Shown here: positions 18,491 through 26,254 of the stretch, piece after piece | Layout: every line of letters begins with the position of its first letter | Position numbering within the stretch: the stretch's first letter is position 1 | Source of the DNA: Acidovorax soli | GTDB lineage: Bacteria; Pseudomonadota; Gammaproteobacteria; Burkholderiales; Burkholderiaceae_C | Length of the DNA stretch: 64,000 nucleotides | Assembly: GCF_014207955.1 (NCBI RefSeq) | Contig: NZ_JACHLK010000001.1 | Span: 558,001 to 622,000, forward strand | Direction: 5' to 3' | Made by a program: the position numbers and the translations under genes | The notes under the pieces: model-generated | Told to the model about the DNA's origin: nothing | Databases searched by the model: none | The model's input: the letters and a program-made list of their open reading frames with translations, nothing else

Positions 18491-19852
18491 ATGAGCTTCG
18501 TCAACATCGAAAAACCCGCTTCCGACGCTGGCGGTGACCGCCTGGACGCCGCCTGGCTCGACGCGCACTGGATGCCCTACACCGCCAACCGCCAGTTCAA
18601 GGCGGCCCCGCGCATGATCGTGGAGGGCAGCGGCGCTTACTACACCGACTCCGAAGGCCGCAAGATCTTCGACGGCCTGTCGGGCCTGTGGTGCACGGGC
18701 CTGGGCCATGGCCGCCGCGAGATCGCCGAGGCTGTTGGCCAGCAGGCGATGAAGCTCGACTACGCGCCGGCCTTCCAGTTCGGCCACCCGCTCTCGTTCG
18801 AGCTGGCCAACCGCATCAAGGCCATCACGCCCGATGGCCTGGACTATGTGTTCTTTACCGGCTCGGGCTCGGAAGCGGCCGACACCTCGCTCAAGATGGC
18901 ACGCGCCTACTGGCGCGCCAAGGGCCAGGCCAGCAAGACGCGCCTGATCGGCCGCGAAAAGGGCTACCACGGCGTGAACTTCGGCGGCATCTCGGTGGGC
19001 GGCATCGCGGCCAACCGCAAGCTTTTCGGCCAGGGCGTCGAAGCCGACCACCTGCCCCACACCCAGCCGGCCGCCGGCTCTTTCCACAAGGGCATGCCTG
19101 CCACCGGCAAGGAGCTGGCCGACCGCCTGCTGGACGTGATCGCGCTGCACGATGCCTCGAACATCGCGGCCGTGATCGTGGAGCCCTTCTCCGGCTCGGC
19201 CGGCGTGGTGATCCCGCCCGTGGGCTACCTGCAGCGCCTGCGCGAGATCTGCACGCAGAACAACATCCTCCTGATCTTCGACGAGGTCATCACCGCCTTT
19301 GGCCGCTGCGGCGCCTGGACCGGTGCCGAGGCCTTCGGCGTGACGCCCGACATCCTGAACTTCGCCAAGCAGGTGACCAACGGCGCGCAGCCCCTGGGCG
19401 GCGTGGTCGCGACCAAGGAGATCTACGACACCTTCATGAACGCCGGCGGCCCCGAGTACATGCTCGAGTTCCCCCATGGCTACACCTACTCGGCCCACCC
19501 CGTGGCCTGCGCTGCCGGCATCGCCGCGCTGGACCTGCTGCAGAGCGAAGACGCCATCGGCCGCGTGAAGGCGCTGAGCCCGCACTTCGAGCAGGCCGTG
19601 CACAGCCTCAAGGGCAGCAAGCACGTGCTCGACATCCGCAACTACGGCCTGGCCGCGGGCATCACCATTGCGCCGCTGCCCGGCGAGCCGGCCCGCCGCC
19701 CCTACGAAATTGCGATGAACTGCTGGAAGAAGGGCTTTTACGTGCGCTACGGCGGCGACACCATCCAGCTGGCCCCACCCTTCATCAGCGAGAAGGCCGA
19801 GATCGACCGCCTCGTCAACGCCCTGGGCGACGCACTCGCGGAAACCGCCTAA
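18491..19852 (+). CDS. Omega-amino acid (beta-alanine) - pyruvate aminotransferase
   Basis: Class III PLP aminotransferase of 453 residues. Visible features are WMPYTANRQFK, FTGSGSEAADTSLKMARAYW, the cofactor-binding Asp in LIFDEVITAFGR and the PLP-lysine segment ILNFAKQVTNGAQPLGG. The sequence matches the beta-alanine:pyruvate transaminase type, which converts beta-alanine to malonate semialdehyde. The adjacent mmsA-like dehydrogenase 40 bp downstream supports this step. It is expressed from the divergent region with the LysR gene. Confidence 0.9.
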   Translation: MSFVNIEKPASDAGGDRLDAAWLDAHWMPYTANRQFKAAPRMIVEGSGAYYTDSEGRKIFDGLSGLWCTGLGHGRREIAEAVGQQAMKLDYAPAFQFGHPLSFELANRIKAITPDGLDYVFFTGSGSEAADTSLKMARAYWRAKGQASKTRLIGREKGYHGVNFGGISVGGIAANRKLFGQGVEADHLPHTQPAAGSFHKGMPATGKELADRLLDVIALHDASNIAAVIVEPFSGSAGVVIPPVGYLQRLREICTQNNILLIFDEVITAFGRCGAWTGAEAFGVTPDILNFAKQVTNGAQPLGGVVATKEIYDTFMNAGGPEYMLEFPHGYTYSAHPVACAAGIAALDLLQSEDAIGRVKALSPHFEQAVHSLKGSKHVLDIRNYGLAAGITIAPLPGEPARRPYEIAMNCWKKGFYVRYGGDTIQLAPPFISEKAEIDRLVNALGDALAETA

Positions 19853-19892
19853 GCCCGCTGCCTGCACTCCTTTCATTTCCTTTCCTTCTGCC

Positions 19893-21410
19893 ATGAACCA
19901 CGACAAGAGCGTCACCACCACCGTCGGCCACCTGATCGACGGCCAGATCGTTGCCGACACCGAGCGCACGCAGCCGGTCTTCAACCCCGCCACGGGCCAG
20001 TCCACCACCAACGTCGCCCTGGCCAGCAAGGCCACGGTGGAGCGCGCCATCGCCTCGGCCGAGGCGGCCTTCCCGGCCTGGCGCAACACGCCGCCGCTCA
20101 AGCGCGCCCGCGTGATGAGCAAGCTCAAGGTGCTGCTCGAAGAAAACGCCGACAAGATCGCCGCCATGATCACGGCCGAGCACGGCAAGGTGCTCAGCGA
20201 TGCGCACGGCGAGCTGCAGCGCGGCATCGAGAACGTGGAGTACGCGAGCTACGCGCCCGAGCTGCTCAAGGGCGAGCACAGCCGCAACGTCGGCCCGGGC
20301 ATCGACTCGTGGAGCGAGTTCCAGGCGCTGGGTGTCACCGCGGGCATCACGCCCTTCAACTTCCCGGCCATGGTGCCGCTGTGGATGTGGCCCATGGCGG
20401 TGGCCTGCGGCAACACCTTCGTGCTCAAGCCCTCCGAGCGCGACCCCACCAGCGCGCTGTTCATCGCCCAGCTGGCGCAGGAAGCGGGCCTGCCGCCCGG
20501 TGTGCTCAATGTGGTCAACGGTGACAAGCTGGCCGTGGACACGCTGCTGCGCGATGCGCGCGTCAAGGCCGTGAGCTTCGTCGGTTCCACGCCCATCGCC
20601 GAGTACATCTACTCCGAAGGCTGCAAGCACGGCAAGCGCGTGCAGGCGCTGGGCGGCGCCAAGAACCACGCCATCGTGATGCCCGACGCCGATATCGGCA
20701 ATGCCGTGAGCGCGCTCATGGGCGCGGCCTATGGCAGCTGCGGCGAGCGCTGCATGGCCATCCCCCTGGTGGTGGCCGTGGGCGACGAGGCCGGTGACGC
20801 TGTGGTGGCGGGCCTCAAGACCGAGATCGCCAAGATGAAGGTCGGCCCGGGCACGGACAACAGCAACGACATGGGCCCGCTGGTGACCAAGCCGCACTTC
20901 GAGAAGGTCAAGTCCTATGTGGACAGCGGCGTGGCCGAAGGCGCCACGCTGGTGGTGGACGGCCGCGGCGTGAAGGTGGCCGGCCATGAGGACGGCTACT
21001 TCCTGGGCGCCTGCCTGTTCGACAACGTCAAGCCCGGCATGAAGATCTACCAGGAAGAGATCTTCGGCCCCGTGCTGGGCGTGGTGCGCGTCAAGACGCT
21101 GCAGGACGCGATGAAGCTCATCGACGACCACGAGTACGGCAACGGCACCTGCATCTTCACGCGCGACGGCGAGGCCGCGCGTTACTTCACCGACCACATC
21201 CAGGTCGGCATGGTGGGCGTGAACGTGCCCCTGCCCGTGCCGGTGGCCTACCACTCCTTCGGTGGCTGGAAGCGCAGCCTGTTCGGCGACCTGCACGCCT
21301 ACGGCCCCGATGCCGTGCGCTTCTACACCAAGCGCAAGACCATCACGCAGCGCTGGCCCTCGGCTGGCGTGCGCGAAGGCGCGGTGTTCAGCTTCCCGAG
21401 CAGCCGCTGA
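19893..21410 (+). CDS. mmsA: CoA-acylating (methyl)malonate-semialdehyde dehydrogenase
   Basis: The 505-residue aldehyde dehydrogenase has the MmsA signature: ITPFNFPAMVPLWMWP, the catalytic Cys in YGSCGERCMAIP and VNVPLPVPVAYHSFGGWK. It oxidises malonate or methylmalonate semialdehyde to acetyl- or propionyl-CoA with CO2 release, using NAD+ and CoA. As the second gene after the beta-alanine aminotransferase it completes beta-alanine to acetyl-CoA. An intrinsic terminator follows at 21432. Confidence 0.93.
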   Translation: MNHDKSVTTTVGHLIDGQIVADTERTQPVFNPATGQSTTNVALASKATVERAIASAEAAFPAWRNTPPLKRARVMSKLKVLLEENADKIAAMITAEHGKVLSDAHGELQRGIENVEYASYAPELLKGEHSRNVGPGIDSWSEFQALGVTAGITPFNFPAMVPLWMWPMAVACGNTFVLKPSERDPTSALFIAQLAQEAGLPPGVLNVVNGDKLAVDTLLRDARVKAVSFVGSTPIAEYIYSEGCKHGKRVQALGGAKNHAIVMPDADIGNAVSALMGAAYGSCGERCMAIPLVVAVGDEAGDAVVAGLKTEIAKMKVGPGTDNSNDMGPLVTKPHFEKVKSYVDSGVAEGATLVVDGRGVKVAGHEDGYFLGACLFDNVKPGMKIYQEEIFGPVLGVVRVKTLQDAMKLIDDHEYGNGTCIFTRDGEAARYFTDHIQVGMVGVNVPLPVPVAYHSFGGWKRSLFGDLHAYGPDAVRFYTKRKTITQRWPSAGVREGAVFSFPSSR

Positions 21411-21431
21411 TCCAACGGCGCTGTGCAAGAC

Positions 21432-21457
21432 AAACGGCCCCTCGGGGCCGTTTTTTT
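21432..21457. terminator. Intrinsic terminator between mmsA and the opposing export cluster
   Basis: AAACGGCCCC (21432-21441) pairs with GGGGCCGTTT (21444-21453), then a T-run to 21457. The A-run on the other side is only three bases, so it works mainly for mmsA. Confidence 0.8.
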
Positions 21458-21474
21458 CTTGGCGGGTTCGGGGC

Positions 21475-22047
21475 TCAGCAGGCGGCGCGGCAGCGCTTTC
21501 CGTCCGTCCAGGTCGCGCCTTCCAGCAAGGCGGCATCCAGGTCCACGTTGACCATCTTGGCGCCCGTGAGGTTGGCGCCGCGCAGGTCGGCCTGCTCCAG
21601 GCTCACGTTGACCAGCTCGGCACCGCGCAGGTCGGCGCCCGAGAGGTTGGCGCGCGACAGGTCCACGTTGGTGAACTTGCGGCCGGCCAGCTGGGCGCCC
21701 GCGAAGTTGCGGCCCGAGAGATCGCTGTTCACATAGTCACCGCCCTTGCCGCTGCCCTTGGCGCCTGCGGCGGGCTTGGCACTGCCGGAGTGGGTCACGG
21801 TGGTGGAGCCGCCCTGCACCACCACGCGGCCGCTGCCGCCGCCGATGGTGGTTTCCACGCGCGCATTGCCATCGGTGGCGGTGATGACCTGCTGGCCGTT
21901 GACCACCACCGAGGCGCTGTTGTCGCCCGCGATCACCGTGCCGGAGCCGTTGGAGGCCAGGTTGCGCTGGGCATGGGCCAGGGGTATGCAGGCCGCCACG
22001 GCCGTGCAGGCGAGCAGGGTGCGGGCAAGCGTGTGGTTCTTCGTCAT
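21475..22047 (-). CDS. Exported pentapeptide-repeat protein of the amyloid-like cluster
   Basis: The 190-residue protein has a signal peptide cleaved after AHA (about residue 26). Residues 27-90 are Val/Thr/Gly-rich and begin QRNLASN, matching the KQNLASN found twice in the repeat protein at 25479-25775, with a VVVNGQQVIT strand typical of this cluster. Residues 104-180 are consecutive pentapeptide repeats (DLSGRNFAGAQL, ANLSGADLRGAEL), which fold as a right-handed beta-helix. A C-terminal Cys pair (186 and 190) could form a disulfide. It is the last gene of the minus-strand cluster, 62 bp after the Sel1 gene. Role unknown; a secreted or cell-surface beta-structured component is inferred. Confidence 0.75.
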   Translation of the reverse strand: MTKNHTLARTLLACTAVAACIPLAHAQRNLASNGSGTVIAGDNSASVVVNGQQVITATDGNARVETTIGGGSGRVVVQGGSTTVTHSGSAKPAAGAKGSGKGGDYVNSDLSGRNFAGAQLAGRKFTNVDLSRANLSGADLRGAELVNVSLEQADLRGANLTGAKMVNVDLDAALLEGATWTDGKRCRAAC

Positions 22048-22109
22048 CTCTCGGTTTCCTTCGTCATTACGTCAATCGGTGGATCCGCAGGCGGGCTGCG
22101 GGCAGGACT

Positions 22110-23246
22110 TTAAGGGGGGGTTGCGGGCTGGTCGGTAACAGGCGGTGTCCAACGTAAGCTGGTGAGATTCCACAGGGCGTCTTCGCTGCGGCGCGGGCGG
22201 TCGGAGAGCATGTCCCGGCCCTCCTTGCCGGCATCGGTGCGGGCATTGATGCGCGTGGCCAGCTCCTCCATCCAGGCGGCGTCGACGCCGCGCGCCGAGT
22301 TGTCGCGCGAGGAGCGGCTGAAGATCAGGGCCAGGAATTCGCGTGCGCTGCGCGAGCCGCTGTCGGCCGCGCGCCGGTACAGCCCGATGGCCTGGGCGAA
22401 GTCGCGCTGCACGCCACCCTTGCCCTGGTGGTACAGCTGGGCCAGTTGCAGGGTGGCATCGGCGTTGCCATCGTCCGACAGGGTGCGCAGGCGGGCCAGC
22501 GTGGCCGATTCGCTGGAGCGGTTCTGGCGCTCCAGGCGCAGGTAGTTGGCACGGGCCACGCCATAGCCCTGGGCGGCGGACAGCACGTACATCTCGCGTG
22601 CCCGCTCCAGGCTGCCGTCGAGCTCCCAGGCCACGGCCAGGTCGTTCATGGCCAGGGCGTCGCCGTCCTGCGCGGCCTGCTCCAGCAGGCGGCGCGCATC
22701 GCGCAGCTTGCGCGGGCCGGTGATCTGGCCTTCGAGCAGCGACTCGATGTAGGTGGCGCGCACCAGGCCGGCAGCGCGGGCCTTCTGCAGCCATTCGCGG
22801 GCGGCGGCCAGGTCGCGCATGCCGCCGGCGTTGTCCACGCCCAGCAGGTAGCCATAGCCGGCCATGCCGCGCACGTCGCCGGCCTGGGCCGCGCGGCCCC
22901 ACCAGCGGCGCGCGGTGGCGGCTGCCTGGGGCAGGCCGGGGTTGCTGTGGTAGTACATGCCCACCTGCACCATGGCGTCGGCATCGCCGTCGTTGGCGGC
23001 CTCGATCAGGCTGTTGAGCACCTGTTCGGTGTTGGCCGAGGGCAGGCGCAGCGAGCTGCCAGGCGTCTGCGGCGTGCGCACCGCGCTGCCCTGGGGGGCC
23101 GAGGCCGGCTGCGCGGAGGGCAGCTGGATCACGGCCCGGGCGGCGCCGGTGGCGGCTGCGCAGCTGGCGGCCAGGGCCCAGCGCAGGGCCGTCCTGCGTG
23201 CCCGGTCGGCGGGCGCGCCCTGGGGTGGCAGGTGGGCGGTGCTCAT
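22110..23246 (-). CDS. Exported Sel1/TPR-like repeat protein
   Basis: The 378-residue protein begins with basic residues and a hydrophobic stretch ending AARA, a likely signal peptide (cleavage near residue 38). The body contains Sel1-type repeats (ADAMVQVGMYYHSNPGLPQA, ARRWWGRAAQAGDVRGMAGY, LQLAQLYHQGKGGV, AIGLYRRAADSGSRSAREFL), an alpha-alpha superhelix used for protein contacts. The start overlaps the stop of the CsgG-like lipoprotein gene by ATGA, so the two are coupled. It may be a periplasmic adaptor of the export channel (inference). Confidence 0.75.
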   Translation of the reverse strand: MSTAHLPPQGAPADRARRTALRWALAASCAAATGAARAVIQLPSAQPASAPQGSAVRTPQTPGSSLRLPSANTEQVLNSLIEAANDGDADAMVQVGMYYHSNPGLPQAAATARRWWGRAAQAGDVRGMAGYGYLLGVDNAGGMRDLAAAREWLQKARAAGLVRATYIESLLEGQITGPRKLRDARRLLEQAAQDGDALAMNDLAVAWELDGSLERAREMYVLSAAQGYGVARANYLRLERQNRSSESATLARLRTLSDDGNADATLQLAQLYHQGKGGVQRDFAQAIGLYRRAADSGSRSAREFLALIFSRSSRDNSARGVDAAWMEELATRINARTDAGKEGRDMLSDRPRRSEDALWNLTSLRWTPPVTDQPATPP

Positions 23247-24913
23247 TTGGCAGGCCGGTTGGGGTTGCTGCGGGTGCGGCCGGCGGCTGGTGCGGGCTCG
23301 GGGGCCTGCACGTTCCAGTCGAGCGAGGTGCTCATCATGCCGACGCCGGCCTGCTCGAAGGCGCTCTGCACCTGGGCCAGGCTGGTCACGCTCTTGATCG
23401 GCTCCAGGTTGGCGCTGGTCAGCGTGGCGGGAACCTGGCCCTTGAGCGGCTGGGCCGTCATGGCGCAGAACATGTTCTCGGTGCCGCCACGTGCCGTCTC
23501 GATCAGGAAGGAGTTGGGCTTGCTGATGTCGGGGATGAGCACGCTGGTGCGGCCCTGCACCGTGGCCGAGGGCTGCATGGGGTTGGGGTAGACCTGGCTG
23601 ATGGAGCCGCCCGCGTCCTGGTAGTAGCAGTAGAGGTAGCCGGTGCGGGGCGGCACGACGCGCACCACGATGGATTCGCCGACCTTGAGGTCGCGGTCCT
23701 TGCGGCCCACCATGCTCAGCGCGATGCTGCGTGGATCGGGCTCGTTGGCGGGCAGGCCGCTGGGGCGGGCCACCAGCTTGTCGTCGGCGTACTCGGGCTT
23801 GCGCAGCTTGCCTTCGGCCGACATGCCCACGAAGCTGCGCATCAGCCGGGTGTAGGTCTCGAAGTTGACCACGCCCACGGGGGTGAGGTCCTGCGAAGCC
23901 TGGTACTGGGTCACGGCCTTGCGGAAGGCGGGCGAATCCGTGCCGTCCGTCGTGCCGTTCCACATGCCATGGGTCTGCAGCACGCGCTGCGCCAGGCTCC
24001 AGCGCTCGGCCACGCTGGCCTCGTCGTACCAGGCGCGCATCTGGCGCATGAACTCGGGGTGGTTCTGCTCGTAGTCGATGCAGTCCCAGTACGGCACTTT
24101 GGCCCACTTGCCCACGAGCTCGATGGCGGCCAGGTCGACCAGCAGGCGCACGGCGGCCCCCGCACCCTGGTTGTTGTCGGCCGCCACCTCGTACTGCACG
24201 CCCACGCGGTAGATGTGCCGGGGCAGGCCGGTGGCCTTGGCGCCGATCTCCACCGCCTTGCCGCCGGTGGCCACGATGAGCTCGTTGGCCGACTCGATGC
24301 CCGAGTACAGCGTGCGCGTGTTCATGTCGCCCAGGTGCAGGTCCAGCCCCACGGCGCTGCCCAGCACGTCCCAGCTGTAGCCGGTGTCGGTGGCGGCGGT
24401 GGAGATGCCCAGGCTCTGGCGCTTGGAGACCACGGTCTTGTCGCCGAAGCTGATGGCGCCCGAGATGTAGATCTGCGGCTTGCGCAGCTCCATCTGGTTG
24501 TTGTTGAGCAGCAGGCTGGTGAGGGTCTGCACCGTGTCCTGGCGCAGGGCGTCCACCTCGTAGTCCACCACGCGGAAGGCCTGGCTGGTACGCGACATGC
24601 GCGACAGGGCCGTGATCAGCATCTCCTTGGTGCCGGTGCTGAACAGGCCCGAGGGGTCGGGGATGTTCTTCACGGCGATCAGGGTGGTGGGCGTGTGCTC
24701 GGCGGCCAGCATGCGGTCCATGCAGGCCAGGCCTTCGCGCAGCACGGAGCCGGACTTGCTCGGCGTGACCAGGGGCGCCTGCTCCACGGTGCCTTGTTCG
24801 ATGATGTTCACGCGGTCGCTCACGCTGGGCTGGATCGCGCACCCGGACAGGAGCAGGGTCAGGGCCGAGAGGGCCAGCAGGCGGCGCGCTGGGGGGCTGT
24901 TCTTGTTCTTCAT
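23243..24913 (-). CDS. CsgG/HfaB-like outer-membrane lipoprotein fused to peptidoglycan-binding and DUF4384-like domains
   Basis: The 556-residue protein has a lipoprotein signal with lipobox LLSG-Cys25 and Ala at +2, predicting the outer membrane. Residues 30-280 have the CsgG pattern: a repeat-rich alpha/beta region, a YISGAISFGD strand, LDLHLGDMNTRTLYSG (compare the CsgG NVSTGEIL strand), and a helical AVRLLVDLAAIELVGKW that ends in a W-D motif. Residues 300-360 look like a peptidoglycan-binding domain (LAQRVLQTHGMWNGTTDG ... FRKAVTQYQASQDLTPVGVV). Residues 390-490 fit DUF4384 (LKVGESIVVRVVPPRTGYLY ... QVYPNPM). CsgG and HfaB form export pores for amyloid subunits; CsgG itself ends after about 277 residues, so the fusion is unusual. 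Assignment by eye only. Confidence 0.65.
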   Translation of the reverse strand: MKNKNSPPARRLLALSALTLLLSGCAIQPSVSDRVNIIEQGTVEQAPLVTPSKSGSVLREGLACMDRMLAAEHTPTTLIAVKNIPDPSGLFSTGTKEMLITALSRMSRTSQAFRVVDYEVDALRQDTVQTLTSLLLNNNQMELRKPQIYISGAISFGDKTVVSKRQSLGISTAATDTGYSWDVLGSAVGLDLHLGDMNTRTLYSGIESANELIVATGGKAVEIGAKATGLPRHIYRVGVQYEVAADNNQGAGAAVRLLVDLAAIELVGKWAKVPYWDCIDYEQNHPEFMRQMRAWYDEASVAERWSLAQRVLQTHGMWNGTTDGTDSPAFRKAVTQYQASQDLTPVGVVNFETYTRLMRSFVGMSAEGKLRKPEYADDKLVARPSGLPANEPDPRSIALSMVGRKDRDLKVGESIVVRVVPPRTGYLYCYYQDAGGSISQVYPNPMQPSATVQGRTSVLIPDISKPNSFLIETARGGTENMFCAMTAQPLKGQVPATLTSANLEPIKSVTSLAQVQSAFEQAGVGMMSTSLDWNVQAPEPAPAAGRTRSNPNRPAK

Positions 24914-24955
24914 GCTGGAAACCGTTGGGTTGGATGGGTTGCTGGGGGAGCGTGC

Positions 24956-25312
24956 TTATTTGCAGAGGTTGATGACCGGGCCTTGCACCACGATGACCTG
25001 GTCGTTGTTGGCGGTACCGAAGCGGTTGCCGATGCCGGCCTCGCCCTCGGGCACCTTGGGCGCGCCGATGTTGGTGGCGCAGCTGCTGCCGCTGGGGCCG
25101 GTGACGAGCTTGCGGTCCACCGTGGCCAGGGTGTCCTCGGCATCGATGCGGGTGCGCGAGAGCACGTTGGTGACCTTGGTGCGCGAGGCGGGGTCGAGCC
25201 CGCTGCGGCCGGCGGGCGGTTTCTGGACGGGGGTCTGGGCGAAAGCGGCCGAAGACGATGCGGCGGCGCATGCGCCGGCCAGGCACAGCGCGGCGAGACG
25301 ATGGGTTCTCAT
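24956..25312 (-). CDS. Small exported protein sharing the cluster's C-terminal repeat motif
   Basis: The 118-residue protein has a signal peptide (cleavage near AFAQ, residue 26). It ends NNDQVIVVQGPVINLCK, matching one repeat of the neighbouring secreted proteins (GTQVISVQGPIVNQA). Mature cysteines 78 and 117 could form a disulfide. An AGGAG sits upstream of ATG 25312, just below a 16-bp hairpin. It lies 42 bp before the CsgG-like gene. By position and by having a single repeat it could be a nucleator, adaptor or chaperone like CsgB, CsgF or HfaA (inference only). Confidence 0.65.
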   Translation of the reverse strand: MRTHRLAALCLAGACAAASSSAAFAQTPVQKPPAGRSGLDPASRTKVTNVLSRTRIDAEDTLATVDRKLVTGPSGSSCATNIGAPKVPEGEAGIGNRFGTANNDQVIVVQGPVINLCK

Positions 25313-25330
25313 GGGTGCTTCTCCTCTTTA

Positions 25331-25381
25331 AAACCTGTCCAAAGCCCTTTGCAATCCATCCACAAGGCTTTGGACAGGTTT
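25331..25381 (-). repeat. 16-bp perfect inverted repeat (hairpin) upstream of a cluster gene
   Basis: AAACCTGTCCAAAGCC (25331-25346) and its exact complement (25366-25381) enclose a 19-nt loop. In the direction of transcription the stem is followed by TTTT and then the Shine-Dalgarno of the gene at 25312, so it may act as a partial terminator or messenger stabiliser. Confidence 0.75.
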
Positions 25382-25387
25382 CCCAAG

Positions 25388-25467
25388 GGCGCGCAGCAGC
25401 GCTACTGCGCGCCTTGTTCTTCTGTCGTGGCGGATCGGTCGGGCGATCCGCGGGCGCTCGGAGCGCC
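25388..25467 (-). repeat. Three further consecutive hairpins in the same gap
   Basis: GGCGCGCAG/CTGCGCGCC (25388-25396 / 25405-25413), CGGATCG/CGATCCG (25431-25437 / 25444-25450) and GGCGC/GCGCC around 25453-25467. Together with the repeat at 25331 they fill nearly the whole 166-bp gap between two cluster genes. Confidence 0.65.
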
Positions 25468-25478
25468 GGAGGGCTTGC

Positions 25479-25775
25479 TTACTTGCCGTCGTTGGAGGCC
25501 AGGTTCTGCTCGGCCTTGGAGGCGCCGAAGGCCATGTTGGCGACGGCGCCGTTCTTCACGGAAACTTCCTGCGTGTTGTTGCCGCCGATCTTGACGTTGC
25601 CCTTGTTGGAAGCCAGGTTCTGCTTGGCGGTGGAGGCACCGAAGGCCATGTTGGCCACGGCGCCGTTTTGCACGGTCACCTTCTGGTTGTTATTGCCGCC
25701 GATCTTCACTTCTGCGTGGGCAGCGCCAGCGACGAGAACCAGAGCGGAAATGGCCAGTGCGAAAGTCTTTTGCAT
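25479..25775 (-). CDS. Secreted tandem-repeat protein, candidate amyloid subunit
   Basis: The 98-residue protein has a signal peptide (1-21, cleavage after AHA). The whole mature part is two 38-residue tandem repeats (23-60 and 61-98) identical at 30 of 38 positions: VKIGGNNNQKVTVQNGAVAN then MAFGASTAKQNLASN. The repeats are Asn/Gln/Gly/Ala-rich with alternating Val, like curli-type or other beta-solenoid amyloid subunits, though the exact CsgA motif (Gln-x-Gly-x2-Asn-x-Ala) is not kept; here it is Gln-x-Gly-x3-Asn-x-Ala. GGAG precedes ATG 25775. It is followed by an array of hairpins before the lower genes. Confidence 0.7.
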   Translation of the reverse strand: MQKTFALAISALVLVAGAAHAEVKIGGNNNQKVTVQNGAVANMAFGASTAKQNLASNKGNVKIGGNNTQEVSVKNGAVANMAFGASKAEQNLASNDGK

Positions 25776-25882
25776 AATGAACTCCATTGATAACGATGAA
25801 AGAAAGGCATGCCAGATCAATAATGGCTGCCACTAGAGAATCCGGCTGGCTTTTAATATCCGGCCGGAGGTTTTGGAGGGAA

Positions 25883-26254
25883 TTATTTCCCGCCAATATT
25901 CACGACACTTCTGACCCCTTTGCCAGATGCCTGGTTGACGATGGGTCCCTGGACCGATATCACCTGGGTGCCCGAGCCGGCACCGGCCCCGGTGCGCGAT
26001 GCAATATTCAATTCACTGTGGGCACCAAAGGTGGCGGCATTCAATACGGTGCCGCGCACCGTCACCTGCTGCGAATTGCCGCTGACCACCTGGGCGCCCT
26101 GGGTGGACGCGATATTCATGACGGCGGTGCCGCCCGTGGCCGCCACGTTGGCGGCGCCACCGCTCAGCTCGACGCTCTGCTGGTTGCCGCCGGCGTGGGC
26201 GAATGCGGGAGCCAATGCCGCGGCCGCGATCCAGGGAGAAAGAGAATGCTTCAT
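25883..26254 (-). CDS. Secreted three-repeat protein, candidate amyloid subunit or nucleator
   Basis: The 123-residue protein has a signal peptide (1-21, AFAHA). Its mature part has three degenerate repeats: 22-53 (GGNQQSVELSGGAANVA ... MNIAS), 54-88 (GNSQQVTVRGTVLNAATFG ... LNIAS) and 89-123 (GTQVISVQGPIVNQASG ... VNIGGK). The shared core Gln-x-Val-x-Val-x-Gly-x-Val-x-Asn also occurs in the 98-residue protein 107 bp downstream and in the gene at 24956. It is first in the cluster, preceded by the long non-coding region. Together with its neighbour it would be the exported substrate pair (inference). Confidence 0.68.
   Translation of the reverse strand: MKHSLSPWIAAAALAPAFAHAGGNQQSVELSGGAANVAATGGTAVMNIASTQGAQVVSGNSQQVTVRGTVLNAATFGAHSELNIASRTGAGAGSGTQVISVQGPIVNQASGKGVRSVVNIGGK

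Noticed and set aside
25479..26254. True curli subunits CsgA/CsgB
   Set aside because: The exact curlin repeat spacing is not kept and CsgD, CsgE and CsgF are not recognisable, so classical curli naming is not justified.
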